Source: Gammaproteobacteria bacterium
GTDB taxonomy: Bacteria > Pseudomonadota > Gammaproteobacteria > Pseudomonadales > Pseudohongiellaceae
DNA length: 64,000 nt
NCBI GenBank assembly: GCA_018661465.1
Contig: JABJIC010000022.1
Location: 26,137-90,136, forward strand
Direction: 5' to 3'
The translations under genes were made by a program, and so were the position numbers. How positions within the stretch are numbered: position 1 is the stretch's first letter; every line of letters starts with the position of its first letter. Below are positions 17,583-26,770 of this stretch, one piece after another. The notes beneath the pieces were generated by a model that searched no databases, was not told where the DNA came from, and was given only the letters and a program-made list of their open reading frames with translations.

Positions 17583-18694
17583 CTAAGGATTGACGACTAT
17601 ATTGCTGACTTCCGCGGGCTCAGTGCTACTTAAAATCACGGCGTAGCTTAGTTCATCGAATGTTTTATAAACCAACAAGGTTCCGATCTCTTTTCCTGGC
17701 AGTTGTAGCCGATCCTGATTAAAGAAGGTCTGAAATCTTTCGCGAAATGACATACGGCTGCGTTCTACTTCATCAGTTACGCGGGCTCCAGGTTGTTGTA
17801 TTGACAATACATTACCAACCTCGAGATTGTCGCGCATCCCTAGGTTGATAACAACTGTGTCCAGCTGGGATGCCTTTGCATCTGAATCAACTAGATCAAT
17901 TATTTGCCCAGATACTTCTGTCGATGGCTCGACGGGGAATATTGTTGCCCCTATACGAGATTCTTCTCTAATAAGTAAGCGATCACCAACTCGTATCTCT
18001 TTGCTGCTATTGTTGATCACCAATTTTTTCAAGTCCACAGACTCGCTTTCTGTAATGCTGGCAAAGCCTAGATATTCAAATTCAATACCCAAAAATTCAT
18101 CCTTGTTTGCACCCGGATAGACTGTCCCTTCTCGGTATACTTCAAATGAGCTAGCGCCGGAGGGCCAAATACCCCTGGCGTAAACTTCGTCGCCTGTTCC
18201 GATGGTCAGATTGTCGCCGATATTTGCCACTATTAGGGCGCTGCTTCGAGTTGTGCTCTGTCTGCAATTCGGTTGCGCGTGAAACTGTTCTCTATGGCTT
18301 CAAGCGGAATAGCCGGAATTGCACTAAGAAGGGGCTCTACTCTTACCTCTGGGCCCAAAGCAACTATGTCGCGATCGCCTCTTTGCACTAAAATTCGAGG
18401 ATTGCCTTCTACCGTACTCATAATTAGGGTGTCGCCGGGATAGATAAGGTCAGCATTGTCGAGATAATCATCGGGTTGCCAAACTTCGGCCCAGCGTTGC
18501 GGGTCTTGAAGGAATTGACTGGCTATATTCCATAAGGAGTCGCCAGCTTCCACGGTATAGCTCTCTGGGTGCTCAGCTAGTAATAGACTGGACTGGCCAA
18601 CAACCGCACTCATAGGCAATATGGCGCCAAGGGCCAGAACTGTTGCCAGTGCTAACCGTCTAAATCCCGTGTTCTTCATATCAATATTCCGCAT
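17583..18694 (-). pseudogene. LysM-domain secreted protein, split by an apparent 1-base deletion
   Basis: Two adjoining minus-strand frames, 18694-18233 (153 residues) and 18230-17583 (215 residues), look like one gene. The first has a signal peptide and a LysM peptidoglycan-binding domain (YTVEAGDSLWNIASQFL, WQPDDYLDNADLIYPGDTL), then PEVRVEPLLSAIPAIPLEAI and ends ...QLEAAP-stop. The second continues with ANIGDNLTIGTGDEVYARG. In the family found next to dprA/def (about 340-370 residues), these pieces are contiguous: ...AP-Y-(I/V)-V-A.... The junction CCCTAATAGTGGCA needs one extra base after CCCTA to restore that reading. The second frame could in principle start at GTG 18230, but without a signal peptide. 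Could also be a sequencing error. Confidence 0.75.
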
Positions 18695-18797
18695 TTTTAA
18701 CCTTGATATCTTAGCAATACGCTATAATTATCACTAGACGCAGATCACATCCTGCATTTTTCACCCGGAACAAGGCACTACCAGGTTATTCGACAAT

Positions 18798-19304
18798 ATG
18801 GCAATTCTTCAAATACTGGAGTTTCCAGACCCCAGACTAAGGCAAATAGCTGCGCCCGTAACTGTTTTCGACGAGAAGCTCGAAGTCTTGATCGAGGATA
18901 TGTTCGCAACTATGTACGAAGCTCAGGGGATCGGGCTCGCTGCGACTCAGGTCGATGTACATAAAAGGCTTCTGGTAATAGATGTATCGGAAAATAAGGA
19001 TAGTCCTCAAGCACTTATTAATCCAAGTTTCGAGATAATTGATCAAGAGCTCGTTGATTACGATGAAGGCTGCCTTTCTGTTCCTGGTTTCTATGAGATT
19101 GTCTCCCGGCCAGCTGAGATAAAAGTAGCAGCACAGGATAGAACCGGTGAGGCTGTTGAATTCTTCGCTGATGGCCTGCTTTCCACCTGCATTCAACACG
19201 AAATTGACCATCTCGATGGCAAACTTTTTGTCGATTACATTAGTCTGCTCAAGCGTCAGCGTATTCGTCATAAGCTCGAAAAAGAGCACAAAAAGTCGGC
19301 CTGA
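18798..19304 (+). CDS. def: Peptide deformylase
   Basis: Removes the formyl group from N-terminal methionine of new proteins. 168 residues, normal size, with all three signature motifs: [16 protein letters not shown] (Cys metal ligand) and QHEIDHLDG (two His ligands and catalytic Glu). Followed after 5 bases by fmt, so the gene pair that adds and removes the formyl group is co-transcribed. A TATAAT at 18723-18728 upstream is a possible -10 element, but no well-spaced -35 is seen. Convergence of conserved order def-fmt-rsmB-trkA supports the call. Confidence 0.98.
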   Translation: MAILQILEFPDPRLRQIAAPVTVFDEKLEVLIEDMFATMYEAQGIGLAATQVDVHKRLLVIDVSENKDSPQALINPSFEIIDQELVDYDEGCLSVPGFYEIVSRPAEIKVAAQDRTGEAVEFFADGLLSTCIQHEIDHLDGKLFVDYISLLKRQRIRHKLEKEHKKSA

Positions 19305-19309
19305 TTTCA

Positions 19310-20275
19310 ATGGAAAAACTACGAATCTGTTTTGCAGGCACTCCTGCATTTGCTGCTGCTCATCTTTCCCGGCTGCTGCAATCTGACCATAAAGTCATCG
19401 CTGTCTATTCTCAGCCTGATCGGCCATCTGGTCGCGGAAAAAAACTTCATGCAAGCCCTGTAAAAGCCATTGCTCTCGAAAATTCAATTCCTTGCCTGCA
19501 GCCAGTCTCTCTCAAATCAGTAGAAGCGGAACAACAACTTCGCGAGTTGAATATCGATGTACTAGTTGTAGTTGCTTACGGTTTGATACTGCCCCAGCAA
19601 ATTCTTGATATTCCAAAATTTGGCTGCGTCAATGTACATGCCTCACTTTTACCAAGGTGGCGAGGTGCTGCACCAATTGAACGCTCCATTCTGGCGGGCG
19701 ATAAAGTGACAGGTGTCACTATTATGCAAATGGATGAAGGCTTAGATACAGGAGACATGCTCAACAAGGTACAAGTTACCATTGAGGATACAGACAATAG
19801 AGTGGACATCGAAGACAAACTAATCGAGGCTGGGTCTTCTGCCTTAGTCACGACCCTCAATCAGTTGTCGACTTTTAGAGAAAATGCGGAAGTTCAGAAT
19901 GATGCAGACACTTGTTACGCTACCAAGCTGGATAAGTCTGAATCCCTGATAAATTGGGGCTCCCCGGCAAGCGAGATAGATCGTCAGGTCCGCGCCAGTA
20001 TCGGTAGAACTCCCGCATTTAGCTACCTCAATCAAAACCGAATGCGGGTTATTCAGGCCCGGCCTATTGGCAGTGCTACAGATTTAAATGTTAGTCATGG
20101 CACTATTGTGGCTTGCTCTAAAGATTCTTTTGAGGTTCAAACCGCAGAGGGATTACTCGAAGTTTCAAGTGTTCAGCTTCCTGGCAAGAGCGCGACTCAT
20201 GTTAGAGATGTTCTGAACTCTCGTCCTGAGTTGTTTGCGCCAGGAAATATGTTCGCGAATTCCGAGGAAGCATAG
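19310..20275 (+). CDS. fmt: Methionyl-tRNA formyltransferase
   Basis: Transfers a formyl group from 10-formyl-THF to initiator Met-tRNA. 321 residues. N-terminal catalytic domain has RICFAGTPAFAAAHL, YSQPDRPSGRGKK, VVVAYGLILPQQIL, NVHASLLPRWRGAAPIERSIL (Asn, His of the active site), TIMQMDEGLDTGDML. The C-terminal OB-fold tRNA-binding domain begins near residue 205. ATG start 5 bases after def. Its end is followed at once by rsmB with GAGGAAG inside the last fmt codons. Confidence 0.98.
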   Translation: MEKLRICFAGTPAFAAAHLSRLLQSDHKVIAVYSQPDRPSGRGKKLHASPVKAIALENSIPCLQPVSLKSVEAEQQLRELNIDVLVVVAYGLILPQQILDIPKFGCVNVHASLLPRWRGAAPIERSILAGDKVTGVTIMQMDEGLDTGDMLNKVQVTIEDTDNRVDIEDKLIEAGSSALVTTLNQLSTFRENAEVQNDADTCYATKLDKSESLINWGSPASEIDRQVRASIGRTPAFSYLNQNRMRVIQARPIGSATDLNVSHGTIVACSKDSFEVQTAEGLLEVSSVQLPGKSATHVRDVLNSRPELFAPGNMFANSEEA

Positions 20276-20276
20276 C

Positions 20277-21602
20277 GTGGCAAAAAGCCAAGCGAATACT
20301 GAAAAGAAAAGTAGAGTGATTATTGCAGAGGTGCTTTCAAGCTTATTGCAAAGTTCCGGCTCCTTATCCACTCACCTGTCGAAATATAAGGACCATCCGG
20401 AGAGCAGCCTTATCCAGGAAACTTGTTATGGTTGTTGCCGTTGGTTTCGCTTACTCGAACATATTCTCGACCAGTTTTTGAAAAAGCCTCTTAAGAGTAA
20501 AGACCGGGATATTAAGTGTTTATTGATCGCGGCCCTGTATCAGCTTCGCGAGCTAAACCAAGCCGAATACGCAGTGATTAACGAGTCGGTTTCAGCAGCT
20601 AATTTATTAGGCAAGCCCTGGGCTAAAGGCCTGGTTAATGCTGTACTGAGAAACTATCTCCGAGGCAAAGATAAAGTTGAGGAGGGATTGAGTTCCACCT
20701 CTACGGATATTCAATATTCATTCCCCAAATGGTTGTTCGATCAACTAGAAAGTCAATGGCCAAACGATGCTGAATCCATTGTGATCGCCTCCAATGAAAG
20801 ACCTCCTCTAAGCTTGAGAGTTAACCTTGGCAAAGTTAGTAGAGAGCAGTATCAGTTGGAGCTAGCTGAGGCAGGTATTGAGTCGAGCCCGGGTCAGTAT
20901 GCCGATTCTTCGCTGTATCTGGCCAAACCCAGGGCCGTCTCTGAAATTCACGGTTTTTTGGAAGGGATGTCCAGTGTTCAGGATGAAGCTTCACAAATGG
21001 TTGCTGGCTTGCTCGATCTACAACCGGGGCTGAAAGTTCTGGATGCCTGTGCCGCGCCTGGTGGAAAGACTTGCCATATTCTTGAAAGTGAGCACTCGCT
21101 AACTGAGTGTGTCGCTATAGACATGGGACCGAGAAAGCTTGAGCGAATTGAAGAGAATCTGCAAAGGCTTGGTTTGAATGCTCGCCTGGTGGACTCTGAT
21201 GCATCAGATATAGACAATTGGTGGGATGGTGCCGAGTTCGATCGCATATTGCTGGATGCGCCCTGCTCAGCCACTGCGGTAATTCGCCGTCATCCCGATA
21301 TAAAGGTGCTACGCCAGCCCCGAGATATAGAAGAATTGCTAGGCGTTCAGGCAAATCTGCTGACATCTTTGTGGAAATGCCTGAAGCCAGGTGGCCTGTT
21401 GCTCTATACAACTTGCTCCTTGCTAAAGCAGGAAAACGAAGAGCAGATATCACAGTTTCTAGAATCCACGGATAACGCTAAATATGAGGGCATAGCGGCC
21501 GATTGGGGAGTAGAATGTCGCTTTGGTAGACAGCTACTGCCAGGCGATAAAAACGGTCCAGATGGATTTTTCTATTGTCCTCTAAGAAAAAGCCAGTCGT
21601 AA
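20277..21602 (+). CDS. rsmB: 16S rRNA m5C967 methyltransferase
   Basis: SAM-dependent methylation of C967 of 16S rRNA. 441 residues from GTG 20277, chosen because GAGGAAG sits 6 bases upstream; an in-frame ATG at 20235 would overlap fmt by 41 bases. N-terminal NusB-like RNA-binding domain (about 1-140; IKCLLIAALYQLRELNQAEYAVINESV), then the methyltransferase with DACAAPGGKTCHILE (SAM), DMGPRKLERI, LLDAPCSATAVIRRHPDIK (Cys nucleophile region) and YTTCSLLKQENEEQI (catalytic Cys). Part of the def-fmt-rsmB-trkA unit. Confidence 0.96.
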   Translation: MAKSQANTEKKSRVIIAEVLSSLLQSSGSLSTHLSKYKDHPESSLIQETCYGCCRWFRLLEHILDQFLKKPLKSKDRDIKCLLIAALYQLRELNQAEYAVINESVSAANLLGKPWAKGLVNAVLRNYLRGKDKVEEGLSSTSTDIQYSFPKWLFDQLESQWPNDAESIVIASNERPPLSLRVNLGKVSREQYQLELAEAGIESSPGQYADSSLYLAKPRAVSEIHGFLEGMSSVQDEASQMVAGLLDLQPGLKVLDACAAPGGKTCHILESEHSLTECVAIDMGPRKLERIEENLQRLGLNARLVDSDASDIDNWWDGAEFDRILLDAPCSATAVIRRHPDIKVLRQPRDIEELLGVQANLLTSLWKCLKPGGLLLYTTCSLLKQENEEQISQFLESTDNAKYEGIAADWGVECRFGRQLLPGDKNGPDGFFYCPLRKSQS

Positions 21603-21638
21603 GCCAGATATAAGACCTATTATTAAGTACAGGCTCGC

Positions 21639-23015
21639 ATGAAAATTATAATTCTAGGTGCCAACCAGGTTGGTAGCACCCTCGCCGAAACCCTGGCTAA
21701 CGAAGAAAACGATATCACCGTTGTCGATACTGACGCTGAGCAGTTGCGCGAGCTCAAAGACCATATTGATATAAGCACAATTCACGGCCATCCCTCTCAC
21801 CCAGATATACTGGAACAGGCGGGCGGTCCCGATGCCGACATGATCATTGCCGTCACCGAAAGTGATGAAATAAACATGGTTGCCTGCCGTGTTGCTTATT
21901 CCATGTTTCAAACCCCCAAAAAGATTTGTCGAATCCGCTCTACTTCCTATTTGGTTTCAGACGGGCTGTTTAGCAAGAAGCACGGCATCGCTGTTGATGT
22001 TGTTATTAGTCCCGAGCTTATAGTTTCTAAAGCTATCGGGCGCTTACTGGCACTACCGGGCTCACTTCAGGTTTTAGATTTTGCTGAAGGCAAGGTTCAG
22101 TTAGTCGCGGTTAAAGCATTTTACGGCGGCCCTCTTGTTGGTCAGGAAATACGACTAATTCGGCAGCACATGCCGTCAGTCGACACTCGAGTGGCTGCAA
22201 TATTTCGTAAAGATCGCCCAATAATTCCCGAAGGCTCGACGGTAATCGAGGCGGGTGATGAAGTTTTCTTTGTGGCCGCGAAGGAAAACATTCGCGCCTG
22301 CATGGCCGAGCTGCGCAGAATGGATAAACCCTATAAGCGCCTTATTATCGCAGGTGGTGGAAATATAGGAATGCGCTTGGCTGAGTCCATTGAGGACAAA
22401 TATCAGGTTAAGCTAATCGAAAAGGACATGGAACGATGCGCCTTCCTTTCGGAGACACTGGAAAAAACTATCGTGTTGAATGGCGAAGCTTCTCAACAGG
22501 ATTTTTTGATCGAAGAAAATATTGAAGACACCGATGTTTTTCTTGCGCTTACCAATGATGATGAAGCAAATATTATGTCTTCGCTTCTCGCCAAGAGGCT
22601 AGGCGCAAAAAAGGTAATGGCCATGATTAACAACCCTGCCTATGTTGATCTTGTACAGGGTGGAGAAATCGATATTGCAATCTCTCCTCAACAGGCAACT
22701 ATTGGATCGCTGCTGGCACACGTTCGACGAGCAGACGTGGTAAATGTTCATTCTCTTAGAAGAGGTGCGGCTGAAGCGATGGAAGCCATCGCTCATGGTG
22801 ACCACACATCCTCGAAGGTAGTAGGCAAAGCAATTCAGGATATAGATCTTCCCGAAGGAACCACTATTGGTGCAATAGTAAGAGGGGATGAAGTACTCAT
22901 TGCCCACGACAACACGGTTGTGGAATCCGATGATCATGTCATTCTCTTTCTTGTTAATCGCAAAACAATTCCCCAGGTTGAACGACTGTTCCAAGTCGGC
23001 TTCTCCTTTTTCTAG
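21639..23015 (+). CDS. trkA: Trk potassium uptake NAD-binding peripheral protein
   Basis: Cytoplasmic regulatory subunit that binds NAD(H)/nucleotides and gates TrkH. 458 residues with two tandem RCK units: first Rossmann glycine motif [14 protein letters not shown] near residue 8 and TRA/RCK-C around 140-220; second [13 protein letters not shown] near 240 and a C-terminal TrkA-C region. Acidic residues that hold the ribose (VVDTDAEQL) are present. Followed after 6 bases by trkH, giving a complete Trk potassium system in one unit. Confidence 0.97.
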   Translation: MKIIILGANQVGSTLAETLANEENDITVVDTDAEQLRELKDHIDISTIHGHPSHPDILEQAGGPDADMIIAVTESDEINMVACRVAYSMFQTPKKICRIRSTSYLVSDGLFSKKHGIAVDVVISPELIVSKAIGRLLALPGSLQVLDFAEGKVQLVAVKAFYGGPLVGQEIRLIRQHMPSVDTRVAAIFRKDRPIIPEGSTVIEAGDEVFFVAAKENIRACMAELRRMDKPYKRLIIAGGGNIGMRLAESIEDKYQVKLIEKDMERCAFLSETLEKTIVLNGEASQQDFLIEENIEDTDVFLALTNDDEANIMSSLLAKRLGAKKVMAMINNPAYVDLVQGGEIDIAISPQQATIGSLLAHVRRADVVNVHSLRRGAAEAMEAIAHGDHTSSKVVGKAIQDIDLPEGTTIGAIVRGDEVLIAHDNTVVESDDHVILFLVNRKTIPQVERLFQVGFSFF

Positions 23016-23021
23016 GCGACT

Positions 23022-24476
23022 ATGCGTATATCCGTCATAGTAAAAATACTTGGGCTGCTGCTACTAATATTTGGCGCCCTTGCAAACTTTCCTCCTCTGA
23101 TTGTGTCCTGGATATACGAAGATGGCATGGCTTCGGAATTCATAACATCTTTTATATATGTTTCGGGGGCCGGATTTTTTATGTGGCTGTCCTCTTTTCG
23201 TACTACTAAGGAGCTAGGAACCAAAGAAGGGTTTTTGATCGTAACTCTTTTCTGGGTAGTGCTGGGTACTGCGGGGTCTCTGCCTTTTCTTCTTTCCCCG
23301 GCGGTAGAATTATCTCTTACTGACGCCGTGTTTGAATCTCTGTCAGGCCTTACCACTACTGGCGCTACGGTGATTTCCGGGCTCGATGATTTACCGAAAT
23401 CTTTGCTCTTCTATCGACAACAATTACAGTGGCTGGGCGGCATGGGTATTATCGTTCTGGCCATGGCACTGCTGCCCATGCTCGGCATTGGAGGCATGCA
23501 GCTGTATCGCGCCGAGAGCCCGGGACCCGTCAAAGACAATAAGCTGGTTCCCAGATTAGCAGAGACAGCCAAGGCGCTTTGGTACATCTACCTTACTCTT
23601 ACAATTGTGTGCGCACTTGCATACTGGATTGTGGGTATGAATTTGTTCGACGCAATAAGTCACAGCTTTACGACTGTGGCAATCGGCGGATTCTCAACCC
23701 ATGATCAAAGCATGGGCTACTTCGATAATTCAGCGGTTGAAATTGTGGCCATAATTTTCATGTTTATAGCCGGGATAAATTTCGCGCTGCACTTTACCGC
23801 CTGGCAGAAACGAAATATCAGTCACTATGTTAAGGATCCAGAATTCAAATTCTACGCGCTTATTCTGACTACCGTTTCAGTAGTGACAGTAGTTGTTCTG
23901 TATTTTTCGGAGATTTACACAAGCGCTTCTGATGCTCTTATCAAAGGTGTATTTCAAGTCGTTTCTTTTGCGACAACTACCGGCTTCGCCACCGCTGATT
24001 TTAATTCCTGGCCTTTGTTTCTTCCTTACATGTTGCTCTATGCCGCCATAATTGGAGCCTGTGCAGGGTCCACCGGCGGCGGAATGAAAGTTATAAGAAT
24101 TCTGCTTATTTTCAAACAGGGCTTCAGAGAAGTTCAACGACTGATACACCCCAAAGCGGTGATACCAATCAAGCTTGGTAAGAACCCTGTCTCCGATCGA
24201 ATCATCGAATCGGTTTGGGGGTTCTTTGCTGTCTATGTAATGGCATACATGGCAATGCTTCTAGCATTGCTTGCTACTGGCCTGGACATCATTACTGCAT
24301 TTAGTGCGGTGGGTGCCTGCATAAACAATCTAGGGCCGGGACTGGCAAATGTCGCCGCCACGTATGAACATCTGCCGGCGACAGCAAAATGGATACTCTG
24401 CTTTGCGATGCTTCTTGGGCGATTGGAAGTGTTTACTTTATTGGTGCTGTTCACGCCAATGTTTTGGCGCCGATAG
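23022..24476 (+). CDS. trkH: Trk potassium uptake membrane protein
   Basis: Potassium-translocating membrane subunit. 484 residues with four M1-P-M2 repeats. Filter-type loops are visible, such as SGLTTTGATVISGLD, TTVAIGGFSTHD, ATTTGFATADFNSWP and AVGACINNLGPGLANV, each with the selectivity Gly. CAGSTGGGMKVIRILL is the conserved stretch after loop three. ATG start 6 bases after trkA. Converges on the acyltransferase gene with a 34-base gap and no clear terminator. Confidence 0.97.
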   Translation: MRISVIVKILGLLLLIFGALANFPPLIVSWIYEDGMASEFITSFIYVSGAGFFMWLSSFRTTKELGTKEGFLIVTLFWVVLGTAGSLPFLLSPAVELSLTDAVFESLSGLTTTGATVISGLDDLPKSLLFYRQQLQWLGGMGIIVLAMALLPMLGIGGMQLYRAESPGPVKDNKLVPRLAETAKALWYIYLTLTIVCALAYWIVGMNLFDAISHSFTTVAIGGFSTHDQSMGYFDNSAVEIVAIIFMFIAGINFALHFTAWQKRNISHYVKDPEFKFYALILTTVSVVTVVVLYFSEIYTSASDALIKGVFQVVSFATTTGFATADFNSWPLFLPYMLLYAAIIGACAGSTGGGMKVIRILLIFKQGFREVQRLIHPKAVIPIKLGKNPVSDRIIESVWGFFAVYVMAYMAMLLALLATGLDIITAFSAVGACINNLGPGLANVAATYEHLPATAKWILCFAMLLGRLEVFTLLVLFTPMFWRR

Positions 24477-24510
24477 TTTTACTCTGCCGCTTTGATAGTT
24501 CTAGCGGAGC

Positions 24511-25341
24511 TCAGTAGAATTTATTCCCATCTTCTTGATGCCGAAACCTTTTGTATTCCCATTGGTACTGCTCCACACAATCCAGCACACAACGTTCGAC
24601 AGACTTGTTTAGCCCTGCCAGAGACTCATCGAGTTTGTCGCTATATATTTCTGGGTCCGCCTCTGTAATCACTGCCTTATAGCCTGCTGAATTTTCCAGT
24701 CGTTTGGCATATCCAAAAAATACTCTAGGGCGGCTCCTGGAAATTAATTTGCTAACTAGAGTCATGGTCCAGGCTGGCTCCTGAAAAAAATCTGCGTAGG
24801 CTCCTCCTTCTTCATTTGGAACCTGGTCTGGCAAAAGCCCGACCATTTCCCCTCTGTCCAGGGCCTTAATTATTTTGGCGACACCTTTTATGTTGGTTGG
24901 AGCCAATGACATTCCTACTCTCGATCTGGTTTCCTTTAGCAATTTATCCATTGCCTCCATTTTTGGAGGTTGATACATAAAAGTGGCCTCAACATCCTGA
25001 CTGGCATATTGGCCCATCATTTCCCAGTTACCTAAATGTGGTACTAACAGAATGACCCCATTGCCTTCTGCAATCGCCTGACGATATTGATCAATGCCCT
25101 CTGTCTCTTTTATCAAGGCAAAAGCTTCTTCTAGTGGAATTAGCCAGGCTTTACCCATTTCCAGTGCCAGACAACTTGTATGCTGGAGGCTGCTCAGGGT
25201 CAGTTTGGATATTTCCTCATCGCTCTTGTCAGAAAAGCAGGTCCTGAGGTTTTTGCGGGTAGTGTCCTTGGCTCTATTGGGAAGCCAATAGAGCGTACGA
25301 CCCCACGCCCGGCCCAATAGATGAAGCAGGGGCAGGGGCAA
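24511..25341 (-). CDS. Lipid A biosynthesis acyltransferase (LpxL/HtrB family), start uncertain
   Basis: Adds a secondary acyl chain to lipid A at the inner membrane. From the TTG at 25341 it has 276 residues. Motifs: catalytic LVPHLGNWEMMG (H-x4-E), FMYQPPKMEAMDKLLKETRSRVGMSL, GEMVGLLPDQVPNEEGGAYADFF, and EYKRFRHQEDGNKFY at the end. The open frame continues upstream to a TAG at 25411-25413 with a plausible hydrophobic anchor (SIFLLGFLRLTAIL), but contains no ATG or GTG; only ATT/ATC or the TTG are candidates. A non-standard start or an upstream lesion is possible. LpxL versus LpxM cannot be told. Confidence 0.85.
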   Translation of the reverse strand: MPLPLLHLLGRAWGRTLYWLPNRAKDTTRKNLRTCFSDKSDEEISKLTLSSLQHTSCLALEMGKAWLIPLEEAFALIKETEGIDQYRQAIAEGNGVILLVPHLGNWEMMGQYASQDVEATFMYQPPKMEAMDKLLKETRSRVGMSLAPTNIKGVAKIIKALDRGEMVGLLPDQVPNEEGGAYADFFQEPAWTMTLVSKLISRSRPRVFFGYAKRLENSAGYKAVITEADPEIYSDKLDESLAGLNKSVERCVLDCVEQYQWEYKRFRHQEDGNKFY

Positions 25342-25706
25342 AATGGCAGTTAGCCTTAGAAACCCAAGCAGAAAAATTGATTGAGGTGATTGAATGTTGA
25401 TACCTGTGTTCTAAGGTTTGTGTTTGTCGATTTCGGCTATGCGACACTGTGGATGCGCCGGAATTGAATCATAACCTATCAAGCGCCATATTTTTACCAG
25501 CTCATTTAGTCCAAATTGATTCCAAAACTTCGATTCTGCTGTGCGCTTTTCACTTTAGCTTTCACCCCGGCGCTATCCACGACTCTCTCTTCAGCTCTCT
25601 GTTCAACTCTCATCTCAACTCTCTGCCTTAATGCACCTCTTCTTTCTCTTCAGCACTGCATAGCCACAGGCCTGCCGCTAGATTAGTTCATGATAATCAA
25701 GGATAA
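25342..25706. other. 365-base gap upstream of glyQ with a pyrimidine-rich tract
   Basis: No gene recognised apart from the possible N-terminal extension of the acyltransferase (to 25410). From about 25577 to 25630 the plus strand is CT-rich with repeated ACTCTCT/CAACTCTC words, similar in style to the CT repeat in dprA. AAGGA at 25699-25703 precedes the TTG that may start glyQ. Confidence 0.5.
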
Positions 25707-26717
25707 TTGCAGCCCTTTGAATTTCTCGGCAACGGTACTATCGTGGACAAAGCTTTAAACCTGAATACCTTTCAGGGACTCATAATGGCACTTCAGCAAT
25801 TTTGGGCTGATAAGGGCTGTGTAGTCTTGCAACCTCTTGATATGGAGGTGGGCGCAGGAACATTTCATCCTGCGACTTTTTTGCGAGCAATTGGTCCCGA
25901 AACCTGGAATACCGCCTACGTGCAACCTTGCCGGCGGCCTACTGATGGACGCTACGGTGAAAACCCCAATCGGCTACAGCACTACTACCAGTTTCAGGTA
26001 ATTCTTAAGCCCTCACCGGACAATATTCAGGACCTGTATTTAGAGTCTTTGGAGAGTCTGGGAATCGATATGTCGGTTCATGATATTCGCTTTGTTGAAG
26101 ACAATTGGGAGTCGCCAACCCTTGGGGCATGGGGTCTGGGCTGGGAAGTCTGGCTCAATGGCATGGAAGTCACCCAATTTACCTATTTCCAGCAAGTGGG
26201 CGGCCTTGAATGTTTTCCCGTGAGTGGTGAGATTACTTATGGAATTGAGCGCATTGCCATGTACTTGCAAGGCGTTGACAGTATCTATGACATTGTCTGG
26301 ACCGAGGGCCCCTCTGGCATAGTGACCTACGGAGATGTGTTCAAACAGAATGAAGTGGAAATGTCCGCCTACAACTTTGAGCACGCATCGGTAGAAAATC
26401 TGTTTAGATATTTTGATGATTGCGAAGAGCAATGTAATCAACTTATCGAGAAAGAATTAGCTTTACCTGCTTACGAACAGGTATTGAAGGCGTCCCACTA
26501 TTTCAATTTGCTGGATGCAAGAAATGCCATTTCGGTAACAGAGAGACAACGATTTATTCTTAGAGTTCGTACTCTCGCCCGTCTTGTAGCTGAAGCCTAT
26601 TTTGAAAGCCGGAAACAACTTGGCTTTCCTTTAGCAAGCGAAGAACTTCGCCAGGAATATTTGAAGCAAAGCTCAAAGAAAGAATCGAAACAAAAATCGA
26701 AGAAGAAACCAAAGTAA
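25707..26717 (+). CDS. glyQ: Glycyl-tRNA synthetase alpha subunit
   Basis: Catalytic subunit of the tetrameric (alpha2beta2) class II glycyl-tRNA synthetase. Up to 336 residues. Family blocks: [88 protein letters not shown] and [17 protein letters not shown]. Start unclear: TTG 25707 has AAGGA close by, whereas GTG 25743 gives the length usual in the family but lacks a ribosome site. The C-terminus carries a Lys/Ser-rich extension ([13 protein letters not shown]) beyond the normal end. Partner glyS follows 53 bases downstream. Confidence 0.95.
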   Translation: MQPFEFLGNGTIVDKALNLNTFQGLIMALQQFWADKGCVVLQPLDMEVGAGTFHPATFLRAIGPETWNTAYVQPCRRPTDGRYGENPNRLQHYYQFQVILKPSPDNIQDLYLESLESLGIDMSVHDIRFVEDNWESPTLGAWGLGWEVWLNGMEVTQFTYFQQVGGLECFPVSGEITYGIERIAMYLQGVDSIYDIVWTEGPSGIVTYGDVFKQNEVEMSAYNFEHASVENLFRYFDDCEEQCNQLIEKELALPAYEQVLKASHYFNLLDARNAISVTERQRFILRVRTLARLVAEAYFESRKQLGFPLASEELRQEYLKQSSKKESKQKSKKKPK

Positions 26718-26770
26718 GACCCAAAAAGATACTAGAAGACCGGTAACGGGTCGCAGGAAAAATAGCTGTC

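Noticed and set aside
18703..18728. TTGATA...TATAAT upstream of def as a promoter
   Set aside because: Spacing is 14 bases, too short for sigma-70; only the -10 is plausible.
26040..26441. Long antisense open frames opposite glyQ and other housekeeping genes
   Set aside because: They are codon-bias shadows of well-recognised genes, with no domain features.
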